A DNA stretch of 64,000 bases from Actinoplanes sp. TFC3 (GCF_001553785.1 NZ_LOJP01000001.1:5483925-5547924), one strand, 5' to 3'. Numbered from the stretch's first letter, positions 36,288 to 45,330 are shown. Notes: generated from the sequence alone by a model not told the origin. Made by a program: numbers and translations.

Positions 36288-36567
36288 TTAGTGGACTGCT
36301 TCGAACTCTCTCTGGCATTTGGGACACTTCAGGTTCACACGCCTCGGGGGGGTAGCCCGCTGCAAAGCCGCAGTCCAAGTACGGGCACGTAAGGGCCACA
36401 GTCGGATGACTTTCCGGATCATGCACTCGCGTTGTGGTCCGAGAAGCATCGAACCCCGCTCTGAGCAGTTTCCCCAACATCCCGAAGACGAACGCGCACC
36501 TGGGGATGAAGATGAAGGGCAGAGCGATGATGACAATGATGATCATCAAGCCAGCCGTGAAGTCCAT
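36288..36567 (-). pseudogene. membrane zinc-ribbon protein with a frameshift in a C7 run
   Basis: The frame from ATG 36567 (GAGGAG before it) gives an N-terminal membrane helix (FTAGLMIIIVIIALPFIFIP) and later CPYLDCGFAAG. After a run of seven C (minus strand, about 36345-36351) the frame becomes implausible, while the neighbouring frame continues with LKCPKCQREFEAVH and a stop at 36288. Joined, they form a 92-residue membrane protein with two CxxC-like pairs, a zinc ribbon. A one-base slip in the C run explains it, whether by mutation, phase variation or sequencing error. Confidence 0.65.
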
Positions 36568-36944
36568 CTGACACTCCTCGTATGTGCTGCGTAACTTATT
36601 GTGCACCCACGCGGCAAGCCAGCGTCATGGCCGATATGGATCAACGAAGGCCCGGGGTCACGACCACAGCGGTCTTCTCTGGGCCAAGGGTCGCCGGGCC
36701 GGCACGACGACGTGCAGCTCCATACGCGCCGACATGCCTCGACGCCAAACGTTCAGATGGCCGGGGTGGATGTCCTCTGGTGTACACTCTAGTTGGGCTG
36801 TAGCGCCTGCCCGCTCCGAGCCGTGGTGGCCCACGCCCCCCTGGCGTCGAGGACAAGGTTCTCCGAATCGCGTGTTTCAGCTTCGCCAGGTCATCTCTAT
36901 CCATGGCGGGACGGGTGTGGGGCGTTCCGCGCGTTGGAGACACG
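36568..36944. other. intergenic stretch between divergent genes
   Basis: Nothing that looks like a gene is present in these 377 bases. It must contain the promoters of the divergent zinc-ribbon remnant and the next plus-strand gene. Boxes were not assigned. Confidence 0.5.
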
Positions 36945-37418
36945 ATGACGAAAAACCGCCGCGGCAAGGCTGAGGTTCGAAGTTTTCAAGCCGCGACCGG
37001 CCTGCCGTACATGGAGGCCCGCCGCCAGGTCACACTGCCCACCTTGGCCGAAGTGATGCAACAGCATCCGCAGCTCAACGACTTTGGTATCGGCGCCTTC
37101 GACCCGTGGCGCAAGACCGCGCAGCAGCGCCGCGATGAAATTGCCGTCGGCCGTGTAAGACTCGCCTCCCAAGAGGACACGGTGATGGATGTGGTGAGTT
37201 GGCTGCGTGACAACATCACTCCGATCAAGACACTCACCTTCAGTAGTTACGGCGCTAAGCATGTGCTGGAGCGAGCGCCGGGCGGCTGGTACGTGTCCAA
37301 CGGTGAGTTCATCGCCGCCGCGCTCATTGTCGGCTACCCGTACAGGCACGATGCTCCAAACACGCTGTTCGGGATGAGCAGGCGCGACGTCAGGCGGCTG
37401 GAGCAGGCCGCTCGCTAA
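36945..37418 (+). CDS. hypothetical protein of mobile-region type
   Basis: The 157-residue protein begins MTKNRRGKAEVRSFQAATG. This basic start with Q-A-A-T-G followed by PYxxARRQV resembles short proteins frequent in actinomycete integrative elements and prophages. The rest has SSYGAKHVLERAPGGWYVSNGEFIAAA and a C-terminal helix. The ATG at 36945 follows GGAG; a longer reading from 36903 is less likely. No function can be given. Confidence 0.65.
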   Translation: MTKNRRGKAEVRSFQAATGLPYMEARRQVTLPTLAEVMQQHPQLNDFGIGAFDPWRKTAQQRRDEIAVGRVRLASQEDTVMDVVSWLRDNITPIKTLTFSSYGAKHVLERAPGGWYVSNGEFIAAALIVGYPYRHDAPNTLFGMSRRDVRRLEQAAR

Positions 37419-37641
37419 GGACCGGCAGGGAGAGCGCCCACCTGAGTGTCCACGGGCGGGCGTTCTCGCCGATCTTGAGCGACCGCGGAGGTCCCCGCCC
37501 GATGGCTCGGAGTTAGGACGAGGTGTACCGGCCTGGAAAAACAGCCAGGCTGATCGCCGAGATGGGGAGCTTCGTCCAGAACCTTCGAGACGGCGCCCCG
37601 TAGCAAGGCGCCCAAATCGGGCAAACGAAGGTCGGTCGCGT

Positions 37642-38154
37642 ATGGTCGCCTCCGTGTTAAAAACGGAAAAGATCCCCGAGCTCGACTACATCGCCAGCGT
37701 GGTGAGGGTGCGCGCTGCTGCTGGTGTGGTGCTTCGTGATGAGTTGGGCCGCGTGCTGGTTGTTCATCCGACATACAAGGACGTGTGGGAGTTGCCCGGT
37801 GGCACGTTGGAACTGGATGAGTCGCCGGCCGCCGCGTGTGATCGCGAGCTGGAGGAAGAGCTGGGCCTTGTCGTGTCGACCGGTAAGTTGCTCTGCGTTG
37901 ACTGGGTGCCGCCGAGTCCGCCGTGGGATGGCGGCTTGATGTTCCTCTTCGATGGCGGTGTGCTGAGCGCCGCGCAGATCGGTGCCATCCGGTTGTGCGC
38001 CGAGGAGCTGGATCGATTCGAGTTCGTGGAACCGGCAAGGCTCCAGGAAGTGCTGATCGAGCGTCTTGCTCGGCGCGTTAACGCCGCGCTAGAAGCAAGC
38101 GCTCGGGGCGGGGGCGTCTACCTCGAAGACGGTGTGGCCGTCGCGAAGGCATAG
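37642..38154 (+). CDS. NUDIX hydrolase
   Basis: The 170-residue protein shows the complete NUDIX box, G-x5-E-x7-RE-x2-EE-x-G-L: it begins GGTLELDESP and ends in RELEEELGL. It should hydrolyse a nucleoside diphosphate linked to another group; the substrate is unknown. The start lacks a clear SD. Its 3' end overlaps the convergent oxidoreductase gene by 37 bases. It may belong to the biosynthetic region, for instance as a housecleaning enzyme. Confidence 0.85.
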   Translation: MVASVLKTEKIPELDYIASVVRVRAAAGVVLRDELGRVLVVHPTYKDVWELPGGTLELDESPAAACDRELEEELGLVVSTGKLLCVDWVPPSPPWDGGLMFLFDGGVLSAAQIGAIRLCAEELDRFEFVEPARLQEVLIERLARRVNAALEASARGGGVYLEDGVAVAKA

Positions 38155-39182
38155 CGGTTCGACGCGTCCCGAACCAATCGATGTTCGATCAGGGTGGGTG
38201 CTCTCGCCGCATCGGAGGTGGCGGCGGCCAGGACGGCTTCGGCTGCGGCGATGGTGGCGGCGGCTTCCCACAGGGTGACGATTGACGACTCGGCGCCGTT
38301 CACCGCATCGCGGAAGGCTTCGTGCTCGCTGACCAGTGGTTCCATTTTAGGAATGGCGAAGCGGGTGACGTCTCCCTCGGTGACTCCGCGGAATACCTCG
38401 GCGGCAGCCCATTGGGTGCGGGTGGATCCGTTGGCGTAGTAGGTGAGGTCGCCGTGGACGGTGTCGGCGATGAGGCAACCGTGGGCGCCGGTGGCGATGG
38501 TGACGCGTTCTTTCATGGGCGATAGCCAGTTGATGAGGTGGCTGGTGACGGTGCCGTCGCTGAGTTCGCCGATGATGGCGACGAGGTCTTCGGGGATGCG
38601 TCCGCTGCGGCTGACGGTGCGCGCCGAGACGGAGACCAGGGGTTTGCCGGTGACCCAGGCGGTGATGTCGAGGTCGTGGGTGGCAAGGTCGAGAACGACG
38701 CCGACGTCGCGGATGCGCGGCGGGTAGGGGCCTTGCCTGCGGGTGGTGAGTTGGTAGAGCTGGCCGAGGGCTCCGTCGGCAAGGCGTGCTCGCATGGCTT
38801 GTAGCGCGGGGTTGTACCGCTCGGTGTGTCCGACTGCTGCGACGATGCGGGCCTGGTCGAACGCCTTGGCGAGTTTTTGAGCTGTTTCCACGTCTGGCGC
38901 GATGGGCTTTTCGATGAGGGCGGGTATGCCGGCGGCGGCGAGGGCGAGGCCCACGGTGGCGTGCTGCGCGGTGGGCACCGCCACTACGCAGTAGTCGAGG
39001 CGGTAGCGCAAGAGTTCTTCGACCGTGGCGACGACGGGCAGGCTGCGAGCGACATCATGCAGGTCGCCGTGGGGGTCAGCGGCGGCGACGAGTTCTACGC
39101 CGGGTAGATGGCTGAGGATGCGGGCGTGGTGGCGGCCCATGGTGCCGAGACCGACGAGCCCGGCCCGGAGCGCGCCGGTCAT
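38118..39182 (-). CDS. Gfo/Idh/MocA-family NAD(P)-dependent oxidoreductase
   Basis: The 354-residue enzyme has the N-terminal Rossmann fold (AGLVGLGTMGRHHARIL), the EKPIA motif near residue 95 and the family stretch VGHTERYNPAL. Members oxidise sugar hydroxyls. Together with the coupled DegT aminotransferase and the LbH acetyltransferase it matches the enzyme classes of WlbA/WbpB, which makes a 3-keto sugar nucleotide before transamination. It is the last gene of the seven-gene operon; its start overlaps the aminotransferase stop (ATGA). Confidence 0.88.
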   Translation of the reverse strand: MTGALRAGLVGLGTMGRHHARILSHLPGVELVAAADPHGDLHDVARSLPVVATVEELLRYRLDYCVVAVPTAQHATVGLALAAAGIPALIEKPIAPDVETAQKLAKAFDQARIVAAVGHTERYNPALQAMRARLADGALGQLYQLTTRRQGPYPPRIRDVGVVLDLATHDLDITAWVTGKPLVSVSARTVSRSGRIPEDLVAIIGELSDGTVTSHLINWLSPMKERVTIATGAHGCLIADTVHGDLTYYANGSTRTQWAAAEVFRGVTEGDVTRFAIPKMEPLVSEHEAFRDAVNGAESSIVTLWEAAATIAAAEAVLAAATSDAARAPTLIEHRLVRDASNRYAFATATPSSR

Positions 39183-40240
39183 CGGTTCACCGCTTGGATC
39201 AGCCGGTCCAGGTCTGTGGTACTGAGCTGCGGGTGGACGGGCAGGGAGAGCACATCGGTGACCGCTTGTTCGGTGTGCGGCAGCGCAAGGGTTTGGTGGT
39301 ATGCGGCGCTACGGTGCACGGGTGCCGGGTAGTGGATGCCGGTTTCGATGCCCGCGTCGCTGAGGCGTTGCTGGAGGGCGTCGCGGTCTTGGTGGCGTAT
39401 CACGTACTGGTGGTAGACGTGGACCGCGCCGGGCATGACGGCCGGGGTGGTGACGCCGGTGAGCCGGTCGCTGAGGTAGGCGGCGTGGGCTTGTCGGCGG
39501 GCCGTCCACCAGGGCAGGCAGGCCAGTTGGGTGCGGCCGACGGCGGCGGCGACGTCGGTCATGCGGGCGTTGTAGCCCACGATCTCGTACTGGTAGCGGC
39601 CGGTCATGCCCTGGTTGCGGAGCAGGCGGGCCTTGCGGGCGGCCTGCCGGTCGGCGACGACGATCATGCCTCCTTCGATCGTGTGCATGTTCTTCGTCGG
39701 GTAGAAGCTGAAGGCCGCAGCGTGGCCGAGTGCGCCGACGGGTGTGCCGTCGTGGGACGCTGCGACGGCTTGGGCGGCGTCTTCGACGATGGCGAGGCCG
39801 TGCCGTTGGGCCAGGGGTGTGAGCTGGTGCATCGCGGCGGGGTGGCCGAACAGGTGCACAGGCAGGATCGCGGCGGTGCGGGGGGTGATGGCGGCCGTGA
39901 CCGCATCCGGGTCGAGGGTGAACGTCTCTGGGCTGATGTCGGCGAACACCGGGGTCGCTCCGGCGTGGGTGACGGCGTGGGCGGTGGCGCCGAAGGTGAA
40001 CGACGGCAGGATCACTTCGTCGCCGGGACCGATGTCCACGGCGCGCAGTCCGAGGTGCAGGGCGTCGGTTCCGGAGCTGACCGCGATGCAGGGCCGGCCT
40101 GCGACGAGGCTGCTGAACTCGTCTTCGAAGGCGGCGACTTCGCTGCCTTGCGCGAGTTGTCGGCTGCGCAGCACCCGGACGGCGGCCTCGATGTCGTCGG
40201 TTCCGACGTCGGGATGGGCGAGCGCAACGGTGAACGTCAT
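39179..40240 (-). CDS. DegT/DnrJ/EryC1/StrS-family PLP aminotransferase
   Basis: The 353-residue enzyme shows the family signature: SGTDALHLGLRA near 60, IVEDAAQAV near 150, and the PLP Lys in AFSFYPTKNMHTIEGG near 180. These enzymes aminate keto sugars, mostly nucleotide-linked. Coupled to a Gfo/Idh/MocA oxidoreductase it is the expected WlbC/WbpE-type step placing an amino group at C3. The MurA-like gene lies 67 bases upstream. The substrate is inferred from context, not from residues. Confidence 0.9.
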   Translation of the reverse strand: MTFTVALAHPDVGTDDIEAAVRVLRSRQLAQGSEVAAFEDEFSSLVAGRPCIAVSSGTDALHLGLRAVDIGPGDEVILPSFTFGATAHAVTHAGATPVFADISPETFTLDPDAVTAAITPRTAAILPVHLFGHPAAMHQLTPLAQRHGLAIVEDAAQAVAASHDGTPVGALGHAAAFSFYPTKNMHTIEGGMIVVADRQAARKARLLRNQGMTGRYQYEIVGYNARMTDVAAAVGRTQLACLPWWTARRQAHAAYLSDRLTGVTTPAVMPGAVHVYHQYVIRHQDRDALQQRLSDAGIETGIHYPAPVHRSAAYHQTLALPHTEQAVTDVLSLPVHPQLSTTDLDRLIQAVNR

Positions 40241-40307
40241 GACAGTCCACTTCCTCGAAAAGGGGTGGTCGGCGGCGCCCCAGCCGGGGCGCCGCCGGGG
40301 TGCTTCC

Positions 40308-41582
40308 TCAGTTCTCGTCGCGGACGATGGTGGCGCCGAGTGCGGTGAAGCGGCTGATCACGTCGGAGTGCCCTCGGTCGATCATGGCTCCGTTGGTGAC
40401 GATGGTTTCGCCGTCGGCGACGAGTCCGGCCAGGACGAGTCCGATGCCGGTGCGCAGGTCGCGGGCGATGACCTCGGTGCCCCGGAGGGTTTTGCCGCCG
40501 TGCACGACGGCTTTCTCCCCGTCGGCGGTGACGTCGGCGCCGAGCTTGGCGAGTTCGCCGACCAGGCCGTAGCGGGCGTCGTGGATGCGCTCGCGGAAGT
40601 AGCTGGTGCCCGCCGCCTGCGTGGCCAGGGCCATCAGCGGGGGTTGCAGGTCGGTGGCGAAGCCGGGGTGGGTGTCGGTGATGACGTTGATCGCGTGCAG
40701 CGGGCCGGGACGCTGCACGAGGGTGACGGCGCCGGCGGGCTCGAGAGTCACGCCCATCTGGTGCAGCTTGTGCGCGGCGACCCCGAAGTGGTCCAGGACG
40801 GCTCCTCCGACCAGGGTGACGGAGCCGCCGGTGATGGCGGTGGCCATGGCGAGCACGCCTGCGTCGATGCGGTCCGGCATCACCGTGTATTCGGTGGCGT
40901 GCAGGTGTTCGACGCCGGTGACGACGATGCGGCCGGTGCCCGCGCCGGTGATCTTCGCGCCCATGGCGGTCAGCATGGCGACGACGTCGAGGACTTCCGG
41001 TTCCAGCGCGGCGTTCTCGATCACGGTCTGGCCTGGTGTGAGCACCGCGGCCATGATCAGGTTCTCGGTGCCGGTGTGCGACGGGGTGTCCAGGTAGAGC
41101 GGGGCACCGCTGAGGTCGGCGGCTCCTTTGATGTGGATGGTGGTGTCGTGTTCCTCGATGTGGGCGCCGAGACGCGCCAGGCCGCGGTAGTGGAAGTCCA
41201 GGCCCCGGGTGCCGAGCGCGCATCCGCCGGCACCTTCGAAGATGACCTCACCGCAGCGGTGCAGGACTGGGGCCAGGAAGAGGACACTGCCGCGGAACCG
41301 GCGGGTCAGGTCGGCGGGCAGAAGCGGGCTGGAGACGCTGGTGGCGTCGATGATGAGCAGCCGGTCGCCGGGGTGGTGCTCGACGTGAGCCCCGACCAGG
41401 CGGGCCAGTTCGACGGCGCGGTGCACGTCGGTGATGGCCGGGACGTTGCGCAGCACGGTCCGGCCGCTTCTGGCCAGCAGCGCGGCGGCGATCATGGGCA
41501 GGGCGGCGTTCTTCGCGCCCTGGATGACGGCGGTGCCGTGCAATGGCCCGGCGGCCTGAACGCGGTATCGCACTTCGGTCAT
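40308..41582 (-). CDS. MurA-like enolpyruvyl transferase
   Basis: The 424-residue protein is a full-length MurA homologue. Lys/Asn of GAKNAALP, the catalytic Cys loop GGCALGTR near 118, the Asp in PGFATDLQPP and Arg in ARDLRTG are all kept. MurA transfers enolpyruvate from PEP to UDP-GlcNAc for peptidoglycan. Its place in a small operon with sugar-modifying enzymes and an acyl carrier protein, without cell-wall genes, suggests a dedicated copy acting on a specialised nucleotide sugar. Retained Cys means fosfomycin sensitivity should be kept. An enolpyruvyl ether product is inference. Confidence 0.9.
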   Translation of the reverse strand: MTEVRYRVQAAGPLHGTAVIQGAKNAALPMIAAALLARSGRTVLRNVPAITDVHRAVELARLVGAHVEHHPGDRLLIIDATSVSSPLLPADLTRRFRGSVLFLAPVLHRCGEVIFEGAGGCALGTRGLDFHYRGLARLGAHIEEHDTTIHIKGAADLSGAPLYLDTPSHTGTENLIMAAVLTPGQTVIENAALEPEVLDVVAMLTAMGAKITGAGTGRIVVTGVEHLHATEYTVMPDRIDAGVLAMATAITGGSVTLVGGAVLDHFGVAAHKLHQMGVTLEPAGAVTLVQRPGPLHAINVITDTHPGFATDLQPPLMALATQAAGTSYFRERIHDARYGLVGELAKLGADVTADGEKAVVHGGKTLRGTEVIARDLRTGIGLVLAGLVADGETIVTNGAMIDRGHSDVISRFTALGATIVRDEN

Positions 41583-41658
41583 GCGGAGACTTCCTCCTGT
41601 GGATGAACCTGTGGAAATCCGGGCGTCGCCCGGGTCCGGGGACGGTAGGGGGTGGTCT

Positions 41659-42276
41659 TCAGGGGGCGGCAGACAATCCGTGGGGGCGTCGCAGGTAGCG
41701 GCGTCCGCAGCTCGGGCAGGTGAGGATGTCGTCGAGGCGGTGACCGCACTGGCAGGCCCAGCCGACCTGCCGGGCCGGGTTACCCATGACCAGCCCGTGA
41801 TCGGGCACGTCGTGGCCGACCACGGTGCCGACGGCGACCATGGCGAACCGGCCGACGGTGACGCCGGGGACGATGACGGCGTTGGCCCCGATCGTGGCCC
41901 CGTAGCGGACCGTCACCGGCTCGCGGCGCCAGTCGTCGCGGCCTTTCAGGTGGCCGTCTGGGGTGACGGACCGGGGCGCGGGGTCCTCCAGCAGACGGAC
42001 ACCGGGGGCGAGCAGCACCCCGTCCTCCAGCACGGCGCCGTAGACCCCGCAGCCGTTCTGGATCTTCACCTTGTCACCGATGACCGCCGCCGAGGAGATG
42101 TGTACGCCCTTGCCGAGCACGCAGTCAGCGCCGAGGCGCACGTCGGCGTCGACCTGCGCCTGATGCCAGATGCGGGTACGGGCACCGACAACCGCGCCAG
42201 CGGCAACCTCGGCCGACGCCACGATCATCGGCGCATCCGGGTCCGATACGAGCTGCCGAGACAGCGGTGTGTTCAT
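41659..42276 (-). CDS. hexapeptide-repeat (LbH) acyltransferase with C-terminal zinc ribbon
   Basis: The 205-residue protein has left-handed beta-helix hexapeptide repeats (ADCVLGKGVHISSAAVIGD, VTVRYGATIGANAVIVPG), the usual fold of sugar N-acyltransferases such as WlbB/WbpD. It ends in a zinc ribbon (CQCGHRLDDILTCPSCG). It probably acylates the amino group installed by the aminotransferase. Overlapping the stop of an acyl carrier protein gene (ATGA) hints that the acyl donor may be carrier-bound rather than CoA-bound. Confidence 0.85.
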   Translation of the reverse strand: MNTPLSRQLVSDPDAPMIVASAEVAAGAVVGARTRIWHQAQVDADVRLGADCVLGKGVHISSAAVIGDKVKIQNGCGVYGAVLEDGVLLAPGVRLLEDPAPRSVTPDGHLKGRDDWRREPVTVRYGATIGANAVIVPGVTVGRFAMVAVGTVVGHDVPDHGLVMGNPARQVGWACQCGHRLDDILTCPSCGRRYLRRPHGLSAAP

Positions 42277-42512
42277 GCCGGGTGCCTCATCGGTTCCAGC
42301 AGACGCTCAAGGTCACCGACGGTTCGGACCTTCAGCAGCGCCTCGTCGGACAGCGGACGGCCCGTGCGTTCCTCCAGCAGCACGGCGAGGGTGAGCCGGC
42401 CGAGGGAATCCATCCCGAGATCGGCCAGCCGTCCCTCGGGGGTGAGAGTTGATGCCGCGCGTCCGCTGATCTCGGCAAGGACGCTGCGAGCCGGGCCGGG
42501 TGCCGGGGTCAT
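42273..42512 (-). CDS. acyl carrier protein
   Basis: The 79-residue protein carries the phosphopantetheine site LADLGMDSLGRLTLAV (Ser in DSL) and helices II-IV of a carrier domain. The ATG at 42512 overlaps the stop of the FAD oxidase (ATGA). Alone-standing carriers in such operons load an amino acid or acyl group for transfer. No adenylation or acyl-ACP ligase gene is seen in the window, so the loading enzyme must act in trans or lie elsewhere. Confidence 0.85.
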   Translation of the reverse strand: MTPAPGPARSVLAEISGRAASTLTPEGRLADLGMDSLGRLTLAVLLEERTGRPLSDEALLKVRTVGDLERLLEPMRHPA

Positions 42513-43930
42513 CGGATGCGTCCGGCGGCGTCGAGCAGCAGCGGCAGGCACTCGGCCATCGGCGCGCGTTCCCACAGGCGGCGCACCGCCACCGCACGCG
42601 GTGAACTACCGGCGGCGATCTCGTGCAGCGCCGCGCCGAGGAAGCGTTCGAGCAGTTCCTGCGATCCGGCGGGCAGGCTGCCGCCGGGCTGGCACAGCAT
42701 TTCCACCAAACCCCGCGTCGAGGTGGCGATCAGCTCCTGCAGCGCCGGCACGTGCACCTGGCGGCGCGGGCTGTAGGGATGCTCGGCGGTCGAGCCGGGG
42801 CTGGTGATCCCGTCGGCGACGATGGTCGCGGCGTGCGGGGCGAGCAGCACGCCGCACCGGTAGGTGCCGGTGGCGAGGTGCACCATCGGGTGACCGGTGC
42901 GCCCGAACAGCGGCAGATGATCGGCAGTGACGGGACGATGCCCGACCCGCACCTCGATGAGTTCCGCATCGCGCAGTGTGGTGTTCAGTTCGGCGGTGGC
43001 GTCATGCATCAGCGTGGCGAGTTCGTCCAGGGTGGCCCGGCGGCCATAGTCCGGTTCGGTGGACAGCCGGTTCGTGGCACCCAGATACACCCGGCCGTCG
43101 GCACGCGGCACCATGTGGCTGCCACACGCGAATCCCCGGTTCGGTGACCGCACAGCGGCGGGCAATGCGAACGGTGCCCGGACAACCACCGACACGCCGC
43201 GACCGGACCGCAGCGGTGGAGCCGCGACCTCCTGCGCCAGGTCCGCATCGAGCAGGCCCGTCACACCGGCCCCGGCGGCGAGGACCAGGTGGGCCGCCAG
43301 CACGGTGCTGCCGTCGGCGACCTGGACCGCCAGGTGCTCGCCGTGCTCGTGCACACCGGTGGCGGCGGAGTTGAACCAGCGGCAGCGCCGGTGAGCACTC
43401 AGGATCGTCGTCAACGCCTCCACCAGCGCACCTGGATCGATGCTGGCCTCGTCGGGCAGCCACAGCGCCTCGGAGGCGCGCACCTGCGGGGCGAGTCCCG
43501 CCACGTCGCCGGGTGCGGCGAACTCGGCGGGCGAGCCGTGCGCTTCTGCGGCGGCGGCGATGGCCTTGAGGTGGGCGGTGTCATCGGTGCCGTAGCCGTT
43601 CCCGATCACCCACACCCCCGGGATCAACGGCACCTGCCGCCCACTGGCCTCGCCGATCCGGTCCAGCCACGCTTGATATCCGGTCCGGGCGATCAGGCGC
43701 TGCGCCACCTCCAACCGGATCCTGTCCGGCGCGTGGGTGGCCTCGACCTCGCTGAACACGGTCAGCATGGCTCCGGCCGCCCGCGACGCCTGGCCGTTGT
43801 GCTCCCCGGTGCGCGGGCCGACGATCGTCACGTCCAGGTCCCGGTTCAGCAGCTCGAAGGCGGTCGACAGTCCGAGCAGGCCGGAACCCACCACCACGAC
43901 GTCCGTCACTGCTTCACTCATGGTCGTCAC
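42509..43930 (-). CDS. FAD-dependent amine/amino-acid oxidase (DAO family)
   Basis: The 473-residue protein begins with the FAD-binding fold DVVVVGSGLLGLSTAFELL and follows the DAO (DadA/glycine oxidase) layout, including the C-terminal VHLATGTYRCGVLLAP. It would oxidise a C-N bond of a small molecule or carrier-bound amino acid. The last 75 residues are an extension of unknown role. The GTG at 43930 overlaps the methyltransferase stop and follows GAGGAG; an ATG three codons later is the alternative. Confidence 0.82.
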   Translation of the reverse strand: MTTMSEAVTDVVVVGSGLLGLSTAFELLNRDLDVTIVGPRTGEHNGQASRAAGAMLTVFSEVEATHAPDRIRLEVAQRLIARTGYQAWLDRIGEASGRQVPLIPGVWVIGNGYGTDDTAHLKAIAAAAEAHGSPAEFAAPGDVAGLAPQVRASEALWLPDEASIDPGALVEALTTILSAHRRCRWFNSAATGVHEHGEHLAVQVADGSTVLAAHLVLAAGAGVTGLLDADLAQEVAAPPLRSGRGVSVVVRAPFALPAAVRSPNRGFACGSHMVPRADGRVYLGATNRLSTEPDYGRRATLDELATLMHDATAELNTTLRDAELIEVRVGHRPVTADHLPLFGRTGHPMVHLATGTYRCGVLLAPHAATIVADGITSPGSTAEHPYSPRRQVHVPALQELIATSTRGLVEMLCQPGGSLPAGSQELLERFLGAALHEIAAGSSPRAVAVRRLWERAPMAECLPLLLDAAGRIR

Positions 43931-44787
43931 CTGATCTCCTCGCTTGATGTCGCGCGGGTGGCGGCGAGGGTGTGCACCTCGAAGCGGAGCCCGCGGAACT
44001 GCGCACGGCCGGCGGCCCGCAGCGGATAGAGCCTCGACAGCAGCACGTCACGGTGCGCGGCGTACCGGCGCAACGGGATATCGAGCTCGCATATCTGGAC
44101 CGTGCGGCACTCATAGCCCCGCTGCTCCAAAGCCCGGCGAGTGCGCGGCACATCTGTCAGCGATGAGTGCGTCAACAGCAACGTCCCGCCCGGTGCCAGC
44201 AGCTCGTCCAGCCGGGCGAGCAGCACGTCGTACAGGGCGCGGCCGTCACTGCCGCCCACCAGCGCAGCGCCGATCCCGTCAGCGGCGGCATACGCCGGGT
44301 CGTCCGGAAAGTGCGGCGGGTTACAGACCACCACATCCCAGCGCTCTTCAACCACCAGCGCCGCCACGTCACCCACAACCACGCTGACCCGGTCCGGGCT
44401 GAACCCATTACGCACGACGTTGTCCGTCGTGACCTCGGCGCACAGCTCGTTGATGTCGAGGGCGGTCACATGCGCCGCTCCGCCGTGCAGCAGGGCTACG
44501 GTGTAAAGACCTGAGCCGCACCCGACGTCGAGCGCTCGCACTCCTGCCAGCTCCACCGTGACATCGCCGTCAAGCGCCGCTAGCAGTGAGAGCCCCACAT
44601 CGGTGGGGAAAAGCACTGAGCCGCCCTCGGCCGTGTCGATCTGAACCTGGCCGCCGCGAAAGTCCGCGTCCGCCGACCTGACTTCGTTCTGGTCTAAGCG
44701 GAATCGGCATAGCGCATTCGTCTGCGCAGCGGGGATCACGACCCTCCGGGCCTTCGATGCCGGTGCACGAAGCGCGATATCGCTCAT
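43927..44787 (-). CDS. class I SAM-dependent methyltransferase
   Basis: The 286-residue protein has the SAM motif ALDVGCGSGLYTVALLHGG, an acidic residue at TALDIN and the NPPHF motif, placing it near the N-/C-directed small-domain methyltransferases (HemK/RsmC style). The start at ATG 44787 follows AAGGAG. It is the first gene of the seven-gene biosynthetic operon. NPPx(F/Y) enzymes usually methylate nitrogen. Substrate unknown. Confidence 0.85.
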   Translation of the reverse strand: MSDIALRAPASKARRVVIPAAQTNALCRFRLDQNEVRSADADFRGGQVQIDTAEGGSVLFPTDVGLSLLAALDGDVTVELAGVRALDVGCGSGLYTVALLHGGAAHVTALDINELCAEVTTDNVVRNGFSPDRVSVVVGDVAALVVEERWDVVVCNPPHFPDDPAYAAADGIGAALVGGSDGRALYDVLLARLDELLAPGGTLLLTHSSLTDVPRTRRALEQRGYECRTVQICELDIPLRRYAAHRDVLLSRLYPLRAAGRAQFRGLRFEVHTLAATRATSSEEIR

Positions 44788-44892
44788 CGGAACTCCTTTG
44801 AGAGCTTCAACGTTGGGCCTTGGTAAAGGGGAAAGCGAACATTCACATGTGGCGTCGTTAAAGAGCACCAAGATGACTCGCTTCGGACGCGG

Positions 44893-45066
44893 TCATGAGG
44901 CGCTTACCGCGACTGCCTTTCGGAGTCCGTCGGCGTCCAGCACGATGGTGATCGACTCGTCCTGCACGGCGACAGTGTCGACGTCGACCGCGTGGCCGTT
45001 GACGGTGACGGTGACGGTGTCGTTGTCGTGCTGCGCGAGCAGCGTGATCAGGTCATTGCGCAACAT
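44893..45066 (-). CDS. 57-residue hypothetical protein
   Basis: The short protein MLRNDLITLLAQHDNDTVTV... is rich in Val, Asp and Thr and predicted as beta strands plus a C-terminal helix. GAGGA precedes the ATG. It lies between the two minus-strand operons, 105 bases upstream of the methyltransferase start. Its composition looks coding, but no family is recognised. The 264 bases to the next gene are empty. Confidence 0.5.
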   Translation of the reverse strand: MLRNDLITLLAQHDNDTVTVTVNGHAVDVDTVAVQDESITIVLDADGLRKAVAVSAS

Positions 45067-45330
45067 GCGCGTCCTCACTCGTTGACGGGGGCTGACTGGG
45101 TGGTTACGGCTTCTTAGCGACAGCGCCATAGACCGACACGAGATCGACCACTCGGTGCTAGTGCGTTCGATGTGAGACAGCGCTGGATGCTGGTTCCTAG
45201 CCGCTACGCCTTCGACACTCATCGGTGACCGGAACCGATCCAAGCGGCCGCGTAAGGTCATCACGGGATCTCAGCTGTGCGCTTCGCTGGCTAGATCCGC
45301 AGGGTGGCGTTAGTGCTTGAGCTGGCCTCG

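Noticed and set aside
39194..41606. Long plus-strand open frames of up to 620 codons
   Set aside because: They lie antisense to the DegT aminotransferase and MurA-like genes, have Gly/Val/Asp-biased composition and no domain signature; they are GC-rich shadow frames.
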